Shown here: positions 46,208 through 55,067 of the stretch, one piece after another | How positions within the stretch are numbered: position 1 is the stretch's first letter | How the letters are laid out: the number at the start of each line of letters is the position of its first letter | Origin: Microbacterium sp. W4I4 | GTDB taxonomy: Bacteria; Actinomycetota; Actinomycetes; Actinomycetales; Microbacteriaceae | DNA: 64,000 nucleotides | NCBI RefSeq assembly: GCF_030816235.1 | Contig: NZ_JAUSXT010000001.1 | Span: 1,736,001-1,800,000, forward strand | Direction: 5' to 3' | Position numbers and translations under genes: made by a program | The notes under the pieces: generated by a model | What the model was told of the DNA's origin: nothing | What the model saw: only the letters and a program-made list of their open reading frames with translations | The model's database searches: none

Positions 46208-48229
46208 CTATGACACGACGGCGACAGCGTGCTCGAGGGTTATCACTTCGTCATCTGTCGGTTCGTCGTCATCCAGGAAGGCAGCGACGGCCAGCGCGCG
46301 CCGCAAGTTTGCCGTGTCCGGATCAGCGAGCTGGAGAGTTTTCGCCCATCGGCTGGCTTCAGCGTGAACCGTGTCGAGCACGGATGGGGAGCGGATGGCG
46401 TCATGGCGAACGGGCGCTGCGTCGTCCTTCGCCAGCACGAACACGGCGTCCCAGACGCTGGAGCCCTGGTGTCGGTGAAGGCTCATGTCGCTATCTCCGC
46501 GAAGGGGGAACACCGTGACGTAGCGCAGGCCGGTTCCTCTCAGGGCTCCACCCAGTGCAGACCAGGCGCCGGGGGCTTTGTGCTGGAAGGTGAAGATCAG
46601 GCGTCCGCCGGGCTTGAGGATGCGTGCGGCTTCGCGAAAGCAGTCACGCAACCCTGCTTCAAAGAGCGGGGCATGGTCCGCACCGCGGCCCTTGGTTGCC
46701 AAGCTGGCCGTCGAGGGGCCTCCGGGGTCGGTAATGGCGCCGGCGGCAGCGAGCCACGGAACGAAGAAGTCCGCGAGTTCCGAGTAATCGATGTTGTCGA
46801 GGTACGGCGGGTCGGTGAGCACAATGTCGACACTGGAATCGGGGATCTGTGCGAGGGCGCGGCTGTCGTCGTTGTAGATGAGGACCGTTCGGTCCTCGGC
46901 CGGAAGCGGCGAGTCGACGAAGCCGGTCTTCGAGTATTCGCGGGGAGCCTTGGCGTAGGAGATTGCGTTCGCCACTTTTCGGAGGGCGTTCGGGAACGTG
47001 CCGCGCCCTGTGCCGCGCAGCCAAGGGTTGAGCTCCACCGGCCTGGTCGAATGAGCGAAAGCCCGGAGTGAGAACAGCGGCGTCACTTGACGCCACCGTT
47101 CGGTATAGCGGGTGAGGTTGCAGTTCGACGTGAGGTGATTGGAGAACGCCAGAGCGTACGGCAGCTGATACTCCTCGGGGAGGGAACCGATGGCAGAGAG
47201 GAGCCGGTTAGCGTGCAGCAGCTGGCGGTCGTTGAACAGCTGCGTGTACGAGGTGTACCCGTAGGAGGTTAGACGGTTGTCGCTGCGTCCGAGGTGGGGG
47301 ATGGCGCGGGTCGGAAGGAGGTCTCGTTCGTCGCGAAGGTTCGCTTGCGCCGTGGCGAGGTTCTTGAAGTCGAAGTCGCTCGGGCGGTGGATGACACGGT
47401 CACGAATCGGAACCGCGCGCGTGGACGAGGAGCCTGCGGCGATGGACTCGATGGCGAACAGGCGGAAGGCCGGGCGTTCGCCGGTGCGGCGGGCGTGCTC
47501 GATGAGCGCCTCGGAATGCTGGCAGGCGGGGCATGTCGCGATGCCGCGCTGAACGGTGCCCTCCGCGATGGCTGTTCGGTAACCGCAGGCACAATCGACG
47601 GTCGTGACGTCCCCACCGACTCGGTAGATGTCGCCGCAAGCCCGACAGAAGACGATCTGGTCGTCGCCGTCGAGAGCAATCCGGTGGTGGGGGTGCGCGT
47701 CGAACGTGTGGTCACATCTCTCACAGGTCACTTGCTGCACCCAGAAGTAGTGCAGTCCGATGCGGTCGTCACCATCGGGCCCGACGGTCGAGTACAGAGA
47801 CTGCTGCTCATGGAGCGCACTGTTGACGTCGTCGAAAGCATCCCAGGGGTTGGGGTACGTGTGTGCCGTCAGCTCGAATTCGGTGACGACGCATGCCACA
47901 GGGTCGATGTCCGCTCCCACCACGTTCGCGCCCAGGCGCGACGCCTCGTAGAGACTGGTGCCGCCCCCGATGAAGAGGTCGGCGACGATTGCGCCGGTCA
48001 GTGGGCCGCCCTTTTCGAAAGTCGTCCAGAACTCCTTCTCCGTGGTCGTCTGTGACCCGACGAGGAGTGCCCGCATCGCGGTACCGAACCGCCTGGCGAA
48101 CCACTTGTGTGCGAGGTAAACCGGGCGGGGACGGTGCGCTTCGCGGCGGGCGAGCTCAGCGAGCGCGACCAGCGGCAGCGCAGCATCGTCGAGGAGGCTC
48201 GTCGCAGAGTCGGAGGGAACGGGTTTCAT
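46208..48229 (-). CDS. DPPY-type DNA methyltransferase with zinc-ribbon insert (DUF1156-like)
   Basis: 673 residues. The N-terminal PVYLAHKWFARRFGTAMRAL resembles the HxWWARRP region of DUF1156 methylases. SAM motif I is VADLFIGGGTSLYEASRLGA near residue 90; the catalytic motif is DIVLTDPPYLDNIDYSELAD near residue 474. Between them is a Cys-rich zinc-ribbon region (CERCDHTF, CRACGDIY, CACGYR, CPACQHSE) that probably reads the target. DPPY predicts N6-adenine methylation. It is upstream of the nuclease-helicase on the same strand and may mark self DNA for it. It is not a usual type II partner, because no small endonuclease is adjacent. Confidence 0.82.
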   Translation of the reverse strand: MKPVPSDSATSLLDDAALPLVALAELARREAHRPRPVYLAHKWFARRFGTAMRALLVGSQTTTEKEFWTTFEKGGPLTGAIVADLFIGGGTSLYEASRLGANVVGADIDPVACVVTEFELTAHTYPNPWDAFDDVNSALHEQQSLYSTVGPDGDDRIGLHYFWVQQVTCERCDHTFDAHPHHRIALDGDDQIVFCRACGDIYRVGGDVTTVDCACGYRTAIAEGTVQRGIATCPACQHSEALIEHARRTGERPAFRLFAIESIAAGSSSTRAVPIRDRVIHRPSDFDFKNLATAQANLRDERDLLPTRAIPHLGRSDNRLTSYGYTSYTQLFNDRQLLHANRLLSAIGSLPEEYQLPYALAFSNHLTSNCNLTRYTERWRQVTPLFSLRAFAHSTRPVELNPWLRGTGRGTFPNALRKVANAISYAKAPREYSKTGFVDSPLPAEDRTVLIYNDDSRALAQIPDSSVDIVLTDPPYLDNIDYSELADFFVPWLAAAGAITDPGGPSTASLATKGRGADHAPLFEAGLRDCFREAARILKPGGRLIFTFQHKAPGAWSALGGALRGTGLRYVTVFPLRGDSDMSLHRHQGSSVWDAVFVLAKDDAAPVRHDAIRSPSVLDTVHAEASRWAKTLQLADPDTANLRRALAVAAFLDDDEPTDDEVITLEHAVAVVS

Positions 48230-48288
48230 GGGCTATTCCATTGTGGGGGATCTTCTCCTCCATGCGCGGCCGGCCGCAGCGCTTGGGC

Positions 48289-48468
48289 CTATCCGGCTGA
48301 GCGCAGTAGGCGGGCGCCGAGCTTCTCCTGGTCGCTCGGGAACGGCCCGTCGTACACATCGCACAGGAACAGGCGCACCAGAGCGCCGTTCACGCGGACC
48401 GGGGAGTCGAGCATCTCGCGCAGCGCCTCGTGCTCGGTGATGTCGGCGCCACCTGGGAGTCTGTGCAC
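48289..48468 (-). CDS. Small hypothetical protein (59 residues)
   Basis: GTG start at 48468, 8 bp after the stop of the charged repeat protein, ending in TAG at 48289. It reads VHRLPGGADITEHEALREML, then RLFLCDVYDGPFPSDQEKLG. Helical, acidic and compact; no family recognised. Position between two same-strand genes and good coding character support it, but there is no strong ribosome site. Confidence 0.45.
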   Translation of the reverse strand: MHRLPGGADITEHEALREMLDSPVRVNGALVRLFLCDVYDGPFPSDQEKLGARLLRSAG

Positions 48469-48475
48469 GCGGCTC

Positions 48476-49687
48476 TCACCCCAAGCCCCTCGTTGTTCCG
48501 GAACCGGTGCCGGGCACCTGATGTGGAGCTGCTGGGTCGAACCTCGGGTCTCCTCGATGAATGATGTCCTCGGCGCGCCGGATCGTGCGGTTGCGCATCG
48601 CCTTCAAGCGCTGGTCGACGATGGATGCAACCTCGTCGTCCACACGAGCGTCCAGTTCCTCTTCGAGTTCGTACGACGGCAGACCCCGCACCACTCGCGC
48701 GATGGAGTCCAGCCGGATCTCTTCCCGGAGTCGCGCCTCGTGCCGTTCGCGGTGGTGTTCGAGGATCTGGGGGCGCTCGGCACGGATCTTCTCGACGAGC
48801 GCCTCGTGAGTCTCCTTCAGCGCTTGCAGGTCCCTGGCGCGACGCCACCGTCGAACGACGGCGGGTATGTCCTCTTCGGGCCTTGTCGAATCCCGCTCAA
48901 TCGAAGTCGAACCGGTGGGCCTCGACTGTTCTCTGAGGATCACTCGCCTGCGCACGGCGACCACTTTGGGGATGGTGAGCGCGTCCGTGTCGCTCCCCTC
49001 TGCGGCGATCCGACCCCGCGTCGCGACATCCCGACGCCGTGCGAAGTACTCCCCTGCTGCGGCGTCATGTGCGCGGCGTTCCTCCGCGTAGATCCGGTGG
49101 AACCGGATCGGTGGTAGGCCGAGCTTCTTGAGTCGGCGTTGAAGCCGTGCCGTTTCGCGGCCTCGCGCGCGTTGCTCCTCAAGATGCTTCTCGTACCACC
49201 GCTTGTGCTGGTCAGGATCCTTCTTGCGACGTTCCTCCGCAGCCAGGCGCTGTTTGGCTCGGAGCTCCTCGGCGTTCTTGTCGCGGTAGCGCTGCGCGCT
49301 TTCGCGACTGGACTGGCGTGCACGTTCGGGATGGCGTTCCTTGTATCGCCGCTGATACTCCCGAATCTTGTCCGGATGCGCCTCCCGGAACGCGCGTGAC
49401 TTCTCCCGGGCGGCGTCCGGATTCTGTTCACGCCGTTCCTTCTGGTGCGCGTTCTTCTTCAGTCGCTGCCGGCGACGTTGGGCCTGCCGTTTCTCGGACT
49501 CGCGGTTCAGCTGGCGGGACCGCTCACGGTTGCGTTCGCGCCAGGCCCGATGCGCGGCCGCGAGCTCCTCGTGGTGCGCCTCACGGTAGCGTCGGCGGCC
49601 TTCCGCTGCGGCTTCTGGGTGCGCTTTTCTCCAGTCTTGTTGAGGACGCGCGCCGGTCGGCTCGTCGTCCTCGCCCGTCGGGCACAT
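48476..49687 (-). CDS. Highly charged repeat/coiled-coil protein next to the relaxase
   Basis: 403 residues, extraordinarily rich in Arg, Glu and Lys. The first 200 residues carry degenerate repeats of about 13-22 residues of the type RYRDKNAEELRAKQRLAAEE and RRYKERHPERARQSSRESAQ, which predict long charged helices. The last 150 residues are also helical (LKETHEALVEKIRAERPQIL). Proteins of this style occur on phages and conjugative elements, and some bind nucleic acid. It starts 4 bp after the small gene that follows the relaxase, so it is probably part of a mobilisation operon. Function unknown. Confidence 0.65.
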   Translation of the reverse strand: MCPTGEDDEPTGARPQQDWRKAHPEAAAEGRRRYREAHHEELAAAHRAWRERNRERSRQLNRESEKRQAQRRRQRLKKNAHQKERREQNPDAAREKSRAFREAHPDKIREYQRRYKERHPERARQSSRESAQRYRDKNAEELRAKQRLAAEERRKKDPDQHKRWYEKHLEEQRARGRETARLQRRLKKLGLPPIRFHRIYAEERRAHDAAAGEYFARRRDVATRGRIAAEGSDTDALTIPKVVAVRRRVILREQSRPTGSTSIERDSTRPEEDIPAVVRRWRRARDLQALKETHEALVEKIRAERPQILEHHRERHEARLREEIRLDSIARVVRGLPSYELEEELDARVDDEVASIVDQRLKAMRNRTIRRAEDIIHRGDPRFDPAAPHQVPGTGSGTTRGLG

Positions 49688-49691
49688 GCGC

Positions 49692-49952
49692 TCACTCCGC
49701 CTGCTCGGCGGCCGCGACGGTGCCGTACACGAACGAGGTCAGTGTCTCCCTGTGACCGGTGGGATCCACCACGGTGCGCCCGATCAGATCCCGAAGCTCA
49801 GAACTCACGTCCTCCGCCGCGAGCCCATCGAGACACCAGTCGATGTCCTCACTGAGTTGGTACTCCGGGGAGTCGGCGGGCAGCGCCCGGTAGTACATGA
49901 TCGCGATCGTCCCGACCCGCTGAAGAAGCGCGTCTGCATCGTCGAGTTTCAT
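49692..49952 (-). CDS. Small acidic hypothetical protein coupled to the relaxase
   Basis: 86 residues, MKLDDADALLQRVGTIAIMY onward, acidic and helical. Its ATG shares one base with the relaxase stop (TAATG), and the AGGAGG ribosome site lies inside the last relaxase codons, so translation is coupled. No family recognised; it may be a mobilisation accessory protein. Confidence 0.7.
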   Translation of the reverse strand: MKLDDADALLQRVGTIAIMYYRALPADSPEYQLSEDIDWCLDGLAAEDVSSELRDLIGRTVVDPTGHRETLTSFVYGTVAAAEQAE

Positions 49953-52930
49953 TAGATTCCTCCTTGTATGGATACTGGTGCCGCAGCAACCAGCTCTGGG
50001 TGTGGTCTAGGTTCGCGGTCATCGTTGACGTAGCGTGCGAGGTCCCGCGCCTCGAGCGCCTCCGCCCTGGCGAGGCACTCTTGCAGTCGAGCGCGGGTCG
50101 CGCGGTCGAGGACGGCTCGCGCGTCGGCATCCACCGGCAGCAATCTTCCGTGCTTCCGCGCCGCGGCTCCGGCGTCACCCGCATCCGCCTGAAGGAGTGC
50201 CGTCCGCGCCGCGTGCACCCATTGGTCGAACTCGGTCGGGTCTTCGGGTGGTTCGTCGCGTGCGGAGCGGTGCAGGTCGCGGCGGGCGGCGCTGATGGCA
50301 TCCGCGATGTCGGGTTCGGGCAGGCCTCGCATCATCTCGCCGGCGAGTTCCTCTCGGGCCTCGACATCCGTGCGCGCAATGACGACGACTTCGTTGTGTC
50401 GGCGCCCACGCGTCAGTCCGACGTAGAGGCCCGAGGCGTCGACGTCAGGCCCGACGAGGGAGGTGTCGGTGGTCTCGCCTTGGATGCCATGCACGGTCGT
50501 GGCGTAAGCGAGGTGCACGTAGTCTGCCGCGTACTCGAGCGAGACGACCCGGGTGTCCGCGGCGTCGTCGATCCGCTGCAGCTCGAGGACGGCTGGGCCG
50601 ATGTGCGCGACTTGCCAGATCGCACGGTTCTCCACCCCGGCATCCCGATCGTTGCGCCGCGTCTGCACAACGTCACCCTCCAGAATCCTCTGCTCCCCCG
50701 CACCGACCGCGATCCGGTGCGTGCTGAGCTGGGCCCGGGAGACGCGCTCTTGCTGGATGGCTTCGTTGATGTACGACGCTTCCTCGTTCGTGGCGGTGAC
50801 GATCGCCACCGTCCGGCCGTGCTCGTGATGCTGGAAGTAGCCGCGGACGAGCGCGGCGCGCGCAGCCTCCAGGTCATCGACGCGCTTCACATGATGCTGC
50901 TGTTGCAGTGCTGCTGCGGTCTCGATCGCGTCGAAGAGGGTGTCCGGGGAGCGCAGGCGCAGGGTGAGGGCGGCGTAGTCGGGGTCTTCGAAGCGATGCA
51001 TCCCGCTCAGCACCACGTCCTTGCCCGCGCGGCGCTGTGCCAGAGCCATCGCGCCGGCATGCCCGACCGGGCTCGCCTGCAGGGGGTCACCGACCAGGGC
51101 GATACCGGCGCCAGTTTCGATCGCCAGCTGGGTCAGGGCATCGGCGGCATTGAGGTCCAGCATCCCCGCCTCGTCCACGACGATCCGCGCCCGCGCATCC
51201 AACGGGTATCGTCGAGGCCCCCGGTAGATCACACCGGTTGCGGGGTCCGTCTGCCCAGGGCGCAACCGCCACCACAGGTCAGCGCCCGCGTCGTCTGTGC
51301 CCCAATTCCAGCCATGGTCCGCAAGCAGGGCATGAACGCTCGTCCCTGATGCGCCGATCTCACGGCTCGCGACCGCGGCCGCCTTCCTCGTCGGCGCAAC
51401 GATCAACAGCCGCCGCCCCTGCACCTCCAGCGTCGCTCGCGCGACCCGCAACATCGTCGTCTTACCCGTACCAGCAGGCCCCGTGACGGTCACGAGTCGA
51501 TCCACATCCGCGACCGCACCCGCAGCCGCCTGCTGCGACGCATCCAACCCACCCGCCGCCACGATCCGGGCAGCATCACCCGAGGCGCGCCGCGGGGCGG
51601 GCTGCTGGTCGTTGCTCAGGATGCTGAGCCGGGCGCCGAGATCAGACTTCAGCCGCGCGAACGCGTGCGTCACGAGCGCCTTCACATGCTCCGGCTTCTC
51701 GAGATCGTCCGGGATCAAGTCTCGGGTATGTACGAGAGCCCTCGCGGTGACGTCATCGATGAGGTGCTGCAACTCGTCGCGTCCGGCGACGAGACCTGCG
51801 GATGCCACTGCCCGGGCGGCACCGGCGCGGACGTCCAGCACACTGAAGCGACCATTGCTCGCCCGCGACCGATCATCCGCATCCACCACAGCACACCGCG
51901 CAAGCAAATCATGATCGAGCACACCCTCGGGGGAAGCAGGGCCGGCGACGGGTGAGCGTGGTACGAGCACGTTGGGGTCCAGGCGGAGGAGTTCCTGTCT
52001 CGTGAGCTCGGTCCACTCGTCCTCGTCCACCTCGCGTGGCTTGCCTGGGCGGCCCGTCGCCCACGCCCGCCGATCTATCATCTGCACCACATCCGGACTC
52101 GGAACCTGGCCCGGATGATCGGCTCTCCATTGCTCGAGGAGAACAGCCCGGTTCGCTTCGATCTGGTTCGAGCGTCGGGAGACAGCGCGGACCAGATGCG
52201 CGAGCTGCATGATCTCGCCATCCGCGTTCAGCATGTATCCGTGCGCGGCAAGCGCCGCGATCCACTCCGGGTCCGTCCGGGCCGCGAGCTCCCCCTCAGC
52301 GTTGACGAGATTCTGCACGCGCATCGCGACGCGCGAGTCCACATTCGACCACTTGCCGTCCACTCCGCGCACCCGCACGTTCAGCCAAAGGTGTCGATGG
52401 ATATGAGGATCCAGCGCGCGTGAGCGGCGATGCTGCAGCTCCACCACCTCGATGCGTGCGAGACGTTCACGGATCCGCCCGCCGGCCCCGCGCCGGGCGT
52501 TCAGCTCGCGCTGCCACGTGGCGATGATCCGATCCCGAAGGCTATCCTGCAGCGCCTCGAAAGCGGTCGCGAGTTCCGGATGCAAGAGCGCGGCGATGCT
52601 GAAGGACTTCGACGCGTTGATCGTGCTGTCCAGAATCAGATCCGAAGCCGGCGACGCAAGGTCGCGCCCGCGCAGCTCCCCCGTCTCCGGATCACGACCA
52701 TCAACCCAGTTCGTAAGCTGCTCCGCATCCAACTCATCGACGACGATCCTCCCGGACTCGATACTGAACCGCGTGACCGTCGCGCCCCCGACCTGGCTGT
52801 ACGCACCCAAGGCATCGACGCCGGCCGCCCGCAGATGCGAGTCACAGGACCCGCGAAACGCGTAGGCCATCGCCTGCCGGACCCCCTGTGAGCCCGCGCC
52901 CCGCTTCCAACGTTCGAGTCCACCTCGCAC
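49952..52930 (-). CDS. MobF-family relaxase/helicase (TrwC/TraI-like)
   Basis: 992 residues from a GTG start (MRGGLERWKR, as in actinobacterial element relaxases). The N-terminal relaxase domain has STINASKSFSIAALLHPELA and the metal-binding three-His motif DPHIHRHLWLN near residue 175. The RecD/TraI-like helicase follows: TVTGPAGTGKTTMLRVARAT near residue 485, RIVVDEAGMLDLNAADALTQ, ALVGDPLQASPVG, and YATTVHGIQGETTD near the end. It would nick oriT and unwind the transferred strand. The catalytic Tyr is expected within the first about 50 residues (AYAFRG or GAYSQ); which one acts is not certain. Confidence 0.9.
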   Translation of the reverse strand: MRGGLERWKRGAGSQGVRQAMAYAFRGSCDSHLRAAGVDALGAYSQVGGATVTRFSIESGRIVVDELDAEQLTNWVDGRDPETGELRGRDLASPASDLILDSTINASKSFSIAALLHPELATAFEALQDSLRDRIIATWQRELNARRGAGGRIRERLARIEVVELQHRRSRALDPHIHRHLWLNVRVRGVDGKWSNVDSRVAMRVQNLVNAEGELAARTDPEWIAALAAHGYMLNADGEIMQLAHLVRAVSRRSNQIEANRAVLLEQWRADHPGQVPSPDVVQMIDRRAWATGRPGKPREVDEDEWTELTRQELLRLDPNVLVPRSPVAGPASPEGVLDHDLLARCAVVDADDRSRASNGRFSVLDVRAGAARAVASAGLVAGRDELQHLIDDVTARALVHTRDLIPDDLEKPEHVKALVTHAFARLKSDLGARLSILSNDQQPAPRRASGDAARIVAAGGLDASQQAAAGAVADVDRLVTVTGPAGTGKTTMLRVARATLEVQGRRLLIVAPTRKAAAVASREIGASGTSVHALLADHGWNWGTDDAGADLWWRLRPGQTDPATGVIYRGPRRYPLDARARIVVDEAGMLDLNAADALTQLAIETGAGIALVGDPLQASPVGHAGAMALAQRRAGKDVVLSGMHRFEDPDYAALTLRLRSPDTLFDAIETAAALQQQHHVKRVDDLEAARAALVRGYFQHHEHGRTVAIVTATNEEASYINEAIQQERVSRAQLSTHRIAVGAGEQRILEGDVVQTRRNDRDAGVENRAIWQVAHIGPAVLELQRIDDAADTRVVSLEYAADYVHLAYATTVHGIQGETTDTSLVGPDVDASGLYVGLTRGRRHNEVVVIARTDVEAREELAGEMMRGLPEPDIADAISAARRDLHRSARDEPPEDPTEFDQWVHAARTALLQADAGDAGAAARKHGRLLPVDADARAVLDRATRARLQECLARAEALEARDLARYVNDDREPRPHPELVAAAPVSIQGGI

Positions 52931-53541
52931 GCCATCAGGCTACGCCGAGTTTGCCTATCACGCCAGAGTATTCACAGAAAGTGCCTGCGTGCATTGCACC
53001 TCTCGCTATGTCTCGTCAGTGGGCGCTTCCGGGTGTCGCTTCCGGGTGTCGCTTCCGGGTGTCGCTTCCGGGTGTCGCTTCCGGGTGTCGTTTCAGCGCG
53101 CTCCTCGGCGCTCGCAAGACGTGCGTTCAACGCGCACGAGTGCGGGCAGGGTATTCGTGCGGCGGGGCACGGTCGACATGATGCTCGATCTGAAGGAACT
53201 GAAGCCGTGCATTCAGGGACTGCTCTACGTTCTCCCGGACCGGGGCACGGGCTCGATGGATTGCGCCGCCACTATCGTTTCGAGCGTGGAGTCGAACTCG
53301 AACGCCGTGAGTGCCGCACGACCGACGCTTCTCATACTGTCTGCGACCATGGTCGACGCTGCCTCACCGTCGGAGAGGGCGCTCAAGAGCATCACCTGCC
53401 GGGCGAAGCCTTCGGCGAAGCTCAGACAGGGAGCCAGAGACACGCGCTCGTCTACCGGGTTGCGCGCGCTACGGCGCGGATTGGTCACCACGAGGTTGGG
53501 AACGCGCGAGCGCGACGGGCATACCGCGGTGCGCCGTACGC
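52931..53541. other. Region upstream of the relaxase: candidate oriT with repeats
   Basis: No certain gene. It holds the palindrome GTGCATTGCAC (52989-52999) and five 13-bp repeats (53025-53089), a usual setting for an origin of transfer or replication. On the minus strand a weak reading frame (GTG 53491 to 53225, 88 codons; LSALSDGEAASTMVADSMRS) might be a gene downstream of the membrane protein, but it has no ribosome site or known family. Confidence 0.45.
53025..53089. repeat. Iteron-like tandem repeat, 13 bp x 5
   Basis: Five perfect, contiguous copies of GCTTCCGGGTGTC lie 95 bp upstream of the relaxase start. Perfect conservation and position suggest protein-binding iterons for transfer or replication rather than coding sequence. 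Confidence 0.8.
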
Positions 53542-54072
53542 CTACTGTTCCCGTGCCGCTCGACGGACGATTCCGCTCGGCCGACGTACTGCGGACCGGT
53601 CCCGGGGGTCGGAGCGTTCTTGAATGCGCGCGGCAAGTCGATCTATCGCCGCCGGCACCGTCCACCAGATCACAGCGGTGACGACCGGCATGACGTAGGC
53701 GGCGGCGAGGAGGCACATCGCTGAATCAGTCCACGGACTCGAGAGCGGGGCCTGGCGTTTAATGCTCACGAGAGCGCCAGCGAGGACTCCAGCGGTGAGC
53801 CAAAGGCAGACGTTCCACGCAGTGGTTCGGGTGACTGACGCTCGCCTGGCGAACCAGAGGACGAACGAGGCGGTCGCTCCCGCGGCAAGCCAGAATGCGG
53901 AGTACGGGCCGACGAGCCACGCGACCACCTCCTGGACCCGGTCCATGCCCCAGGCGCCTGACGGCAATTGATCGATGAGCGGTTGCCCAAACGTCTTCAT
54001 GAGAGCCGCCGAGATGATCGTGACGGCGAAGGTGGTGACCCCGCCGACAACAACGCGAAAGAGCATCCTCAT
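53542..54072 (-). CDS. Four-helix membrane protein, unknown function
   Basis: 176 residues. Hydrophobic segments are at about residues 5-25 (FRVVVGGVTTFAVTIISAAL), 50-72, 85-102 and 118-140 (MCLLAAAYVMPVVTAVIWWT). The C-terminus is basic and soluble. No family recognised. It starts 3 bp after the ImmA-like gene on the same strand, giving an XRE - ImmA - membrane protein unit; it might be an effector or sensor of that unit. Confidence 0.65.
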   Translation of the reverse strand: MRMLFRVVVGGVTTFAVTIISAALMKTFGQPLIDQLPSGAWGMDRVQEVVAWLVGPYSAFWLAAGATASFVLWFARRASVTRTTAWNVCLWLTAGVLAGALVSIKRQAPLSSPWTDSAMCLLAAAYVMPVVTAVIWWTVPAAIDRLAARIQERSDPRDRSAVRRPSGIVRRAAREQ

Positions 54073-54075
54073 GTT

Positions 54076-54642
54076 TCACGCTGCTCGTCGGCTACGCTCG
54101 CGCGCGGCACGCTTGCGCGCCCCCGTCGCGTTCAGGCGGAAGGTGACCATGGCCGCGCTGACCCCGAAGTGAACTGCTGCCCCTTCGACCGTCCAGCGGC
54201 CTCGGGCGATAGCGAGCGCGGCGGGCTCCGGGATGAGGAGGCAGCCGGAGAGCCACCCGGCCTCGTCCTCGAAGTCCTGGTTCCAGATGCGGCATCCGGC
54301 GGCGTCGAGCGCGGGCGTGGGCGGGTGGGCGAGGAGACCGTGGCTGAGCTCGTGTCCGATGTTGCTGCTCTGACGCGCCGGCGTGTGCCCGTCGTTGTGG
54401 ACGATAAGCCGACGGCGCCCGGCAAAGACGGTCATCGCAGAGAAGACCTCCGGTTCACCGTCGATGAGGTACTCGACCTCGGGCGCGGCAGCTGCAAACC
54501 CCGAGAGCGCGATCACCGGAATGTCGAGCGACTCGGCCAGCACGATCGGGTCGAGTCGTGCGGTGAGGCTCAGACCGAGTTCGGCGCGCGCGTCCGCGGC
54601 GATGATGTTCGCCCAGGTCTTGAAGCCGCGTTGAAATGCCAT
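54076..54642 (-). CDS. ImmA/IrrE-family metallopeptidase
   Basis: 188 residues. The zinc-peptidase motif NIGHELSHGLLAHP (about residues 94-107) has the HExxH pattern, and a later Glu region is EDEAGWLSGCLLIPEPAALA, the usual ImmA signature. The N-terminus DPIVLAESLDIPVIALSGFA is typical of the family. Such peptidases cleave a partner XRE repressor to switch on mobile-element or stress genes. The XRE gene lies 4 bp upstream on the same strand. Confidence 0.88.
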   Translation of the reverse strand: MAFQRGFKTWANIIAADARAELGLSLTARLDPIVLAESLDIPVIALSGFAAAAPEVEYLIDGEPEVFSAMTVFAGRRRLIVHNDGHTPARQSSNIGHELSHGLLAHPPTPALDAAGCRIWNQDFEDEAGWLSGCLLIPEPAALAIARGRWTVEGAAVHFGVSAAMVTFRLNATGARKRAARERSRRAA

Positions 54643-54646
54643 GGTG

Positions 54647-55009
54647 CTACTCGCTATCGCTTCGGAGTCTCTCGTAGGTGACCTTGATCAGACCGTCCAA
54701 CGCTGTCGCCGCCTCCGGCGATAGGTTGCGGTCGGAGCGGAGGTAGGTGGAGATCTTCGCGAGCGAATCTGGCTCCCGAACAGCGTCGTCGGCACCCCGA
54801 ACGAAGTCGTCGACCGCGAGGCCCGACCATGCGGCGAGTGCTGCCAGCCCATCGACATCAGGGCGTTTCCCCTGCGCCATGCGCGTCAAGGTGGACGCGC
54901 TCACGCCCGACGCGGCGGCCACCTGCTTCCAGTTCAAGCGGCGGCTCTGGCGCTGCGCATCAAGAGCCTCGTAGAAGCCCTCGGCGTCGAACGAACCAAC
55001 CTTGTCCAT
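54647..55009 (-). CDS. XRE-family helix-turn-helix regulator
   Basis: 120 residues. The helix-turn-helix is LNWKQVAAASGVSASTLTRM with AQGKRPDVDGLAALAAWSGL after it. The C-terminal part (LAKISTYLRSDRNLSPEAAT) may be the ImmA-sensitive or dimerisation region. It is divergent from the ubiquitin-like operon across a 94-bp region with two inverted repeats, so it probably represses both directions, with ImmA as anti-repressor by family analogy. Confidence 0.88.
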   Translation of the reverse strand: MDKVGSFDAEGFYEALDAQRQSRRLNWKQVAAASGVSASTLTRMAQGKRPDVDGLAALAAWSGLAVDDFVRGADDAVREPDSLAKISTYLRSDRNLSPEAATALDGLIKVTYERLRSDSE

Positions 55010-55023
55010 GTCATCCCTTCAAA

Positions 55024-55067
55024 ATTGCGATACTGCAATCTATAGTCTAATGTGGGTTTCGCATTAG
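55024..55067. promoter_or_regulatory. Probable XRE operators between the XRE and ubiquitin-like genes
   Basis: ATTGC-GATACT-GCAAT (55024-55039) and CTAATG-N9-CATTAG (55047-55067) are adjacent inverted repeats in the AT-rich divergent promoter region, 15 bp from the XRE start and 37 bp from the ubiquitin-like start. Confidence 0.5.

Noticed and set aside
53025..53089. CRISPR-like array
   Set aside because: Repeat units are 13 bp and directly contiguous without spacers; no cas genes in the window.
52989..53681. Plus-strand frames through the 13-bp repeat (RFRVSLPGVASGC peptides)
   Set aside because: They only translate the tandem repeat; no family, no ribosome site.
54092..55009. Considered XRE-ImmA as a two-gene toxin-antitoxin system
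   Set aside because: The HExxH peptidase and XRE repressor fit the repressor-cleavage pair better; no RES or other toxin motif is seen.
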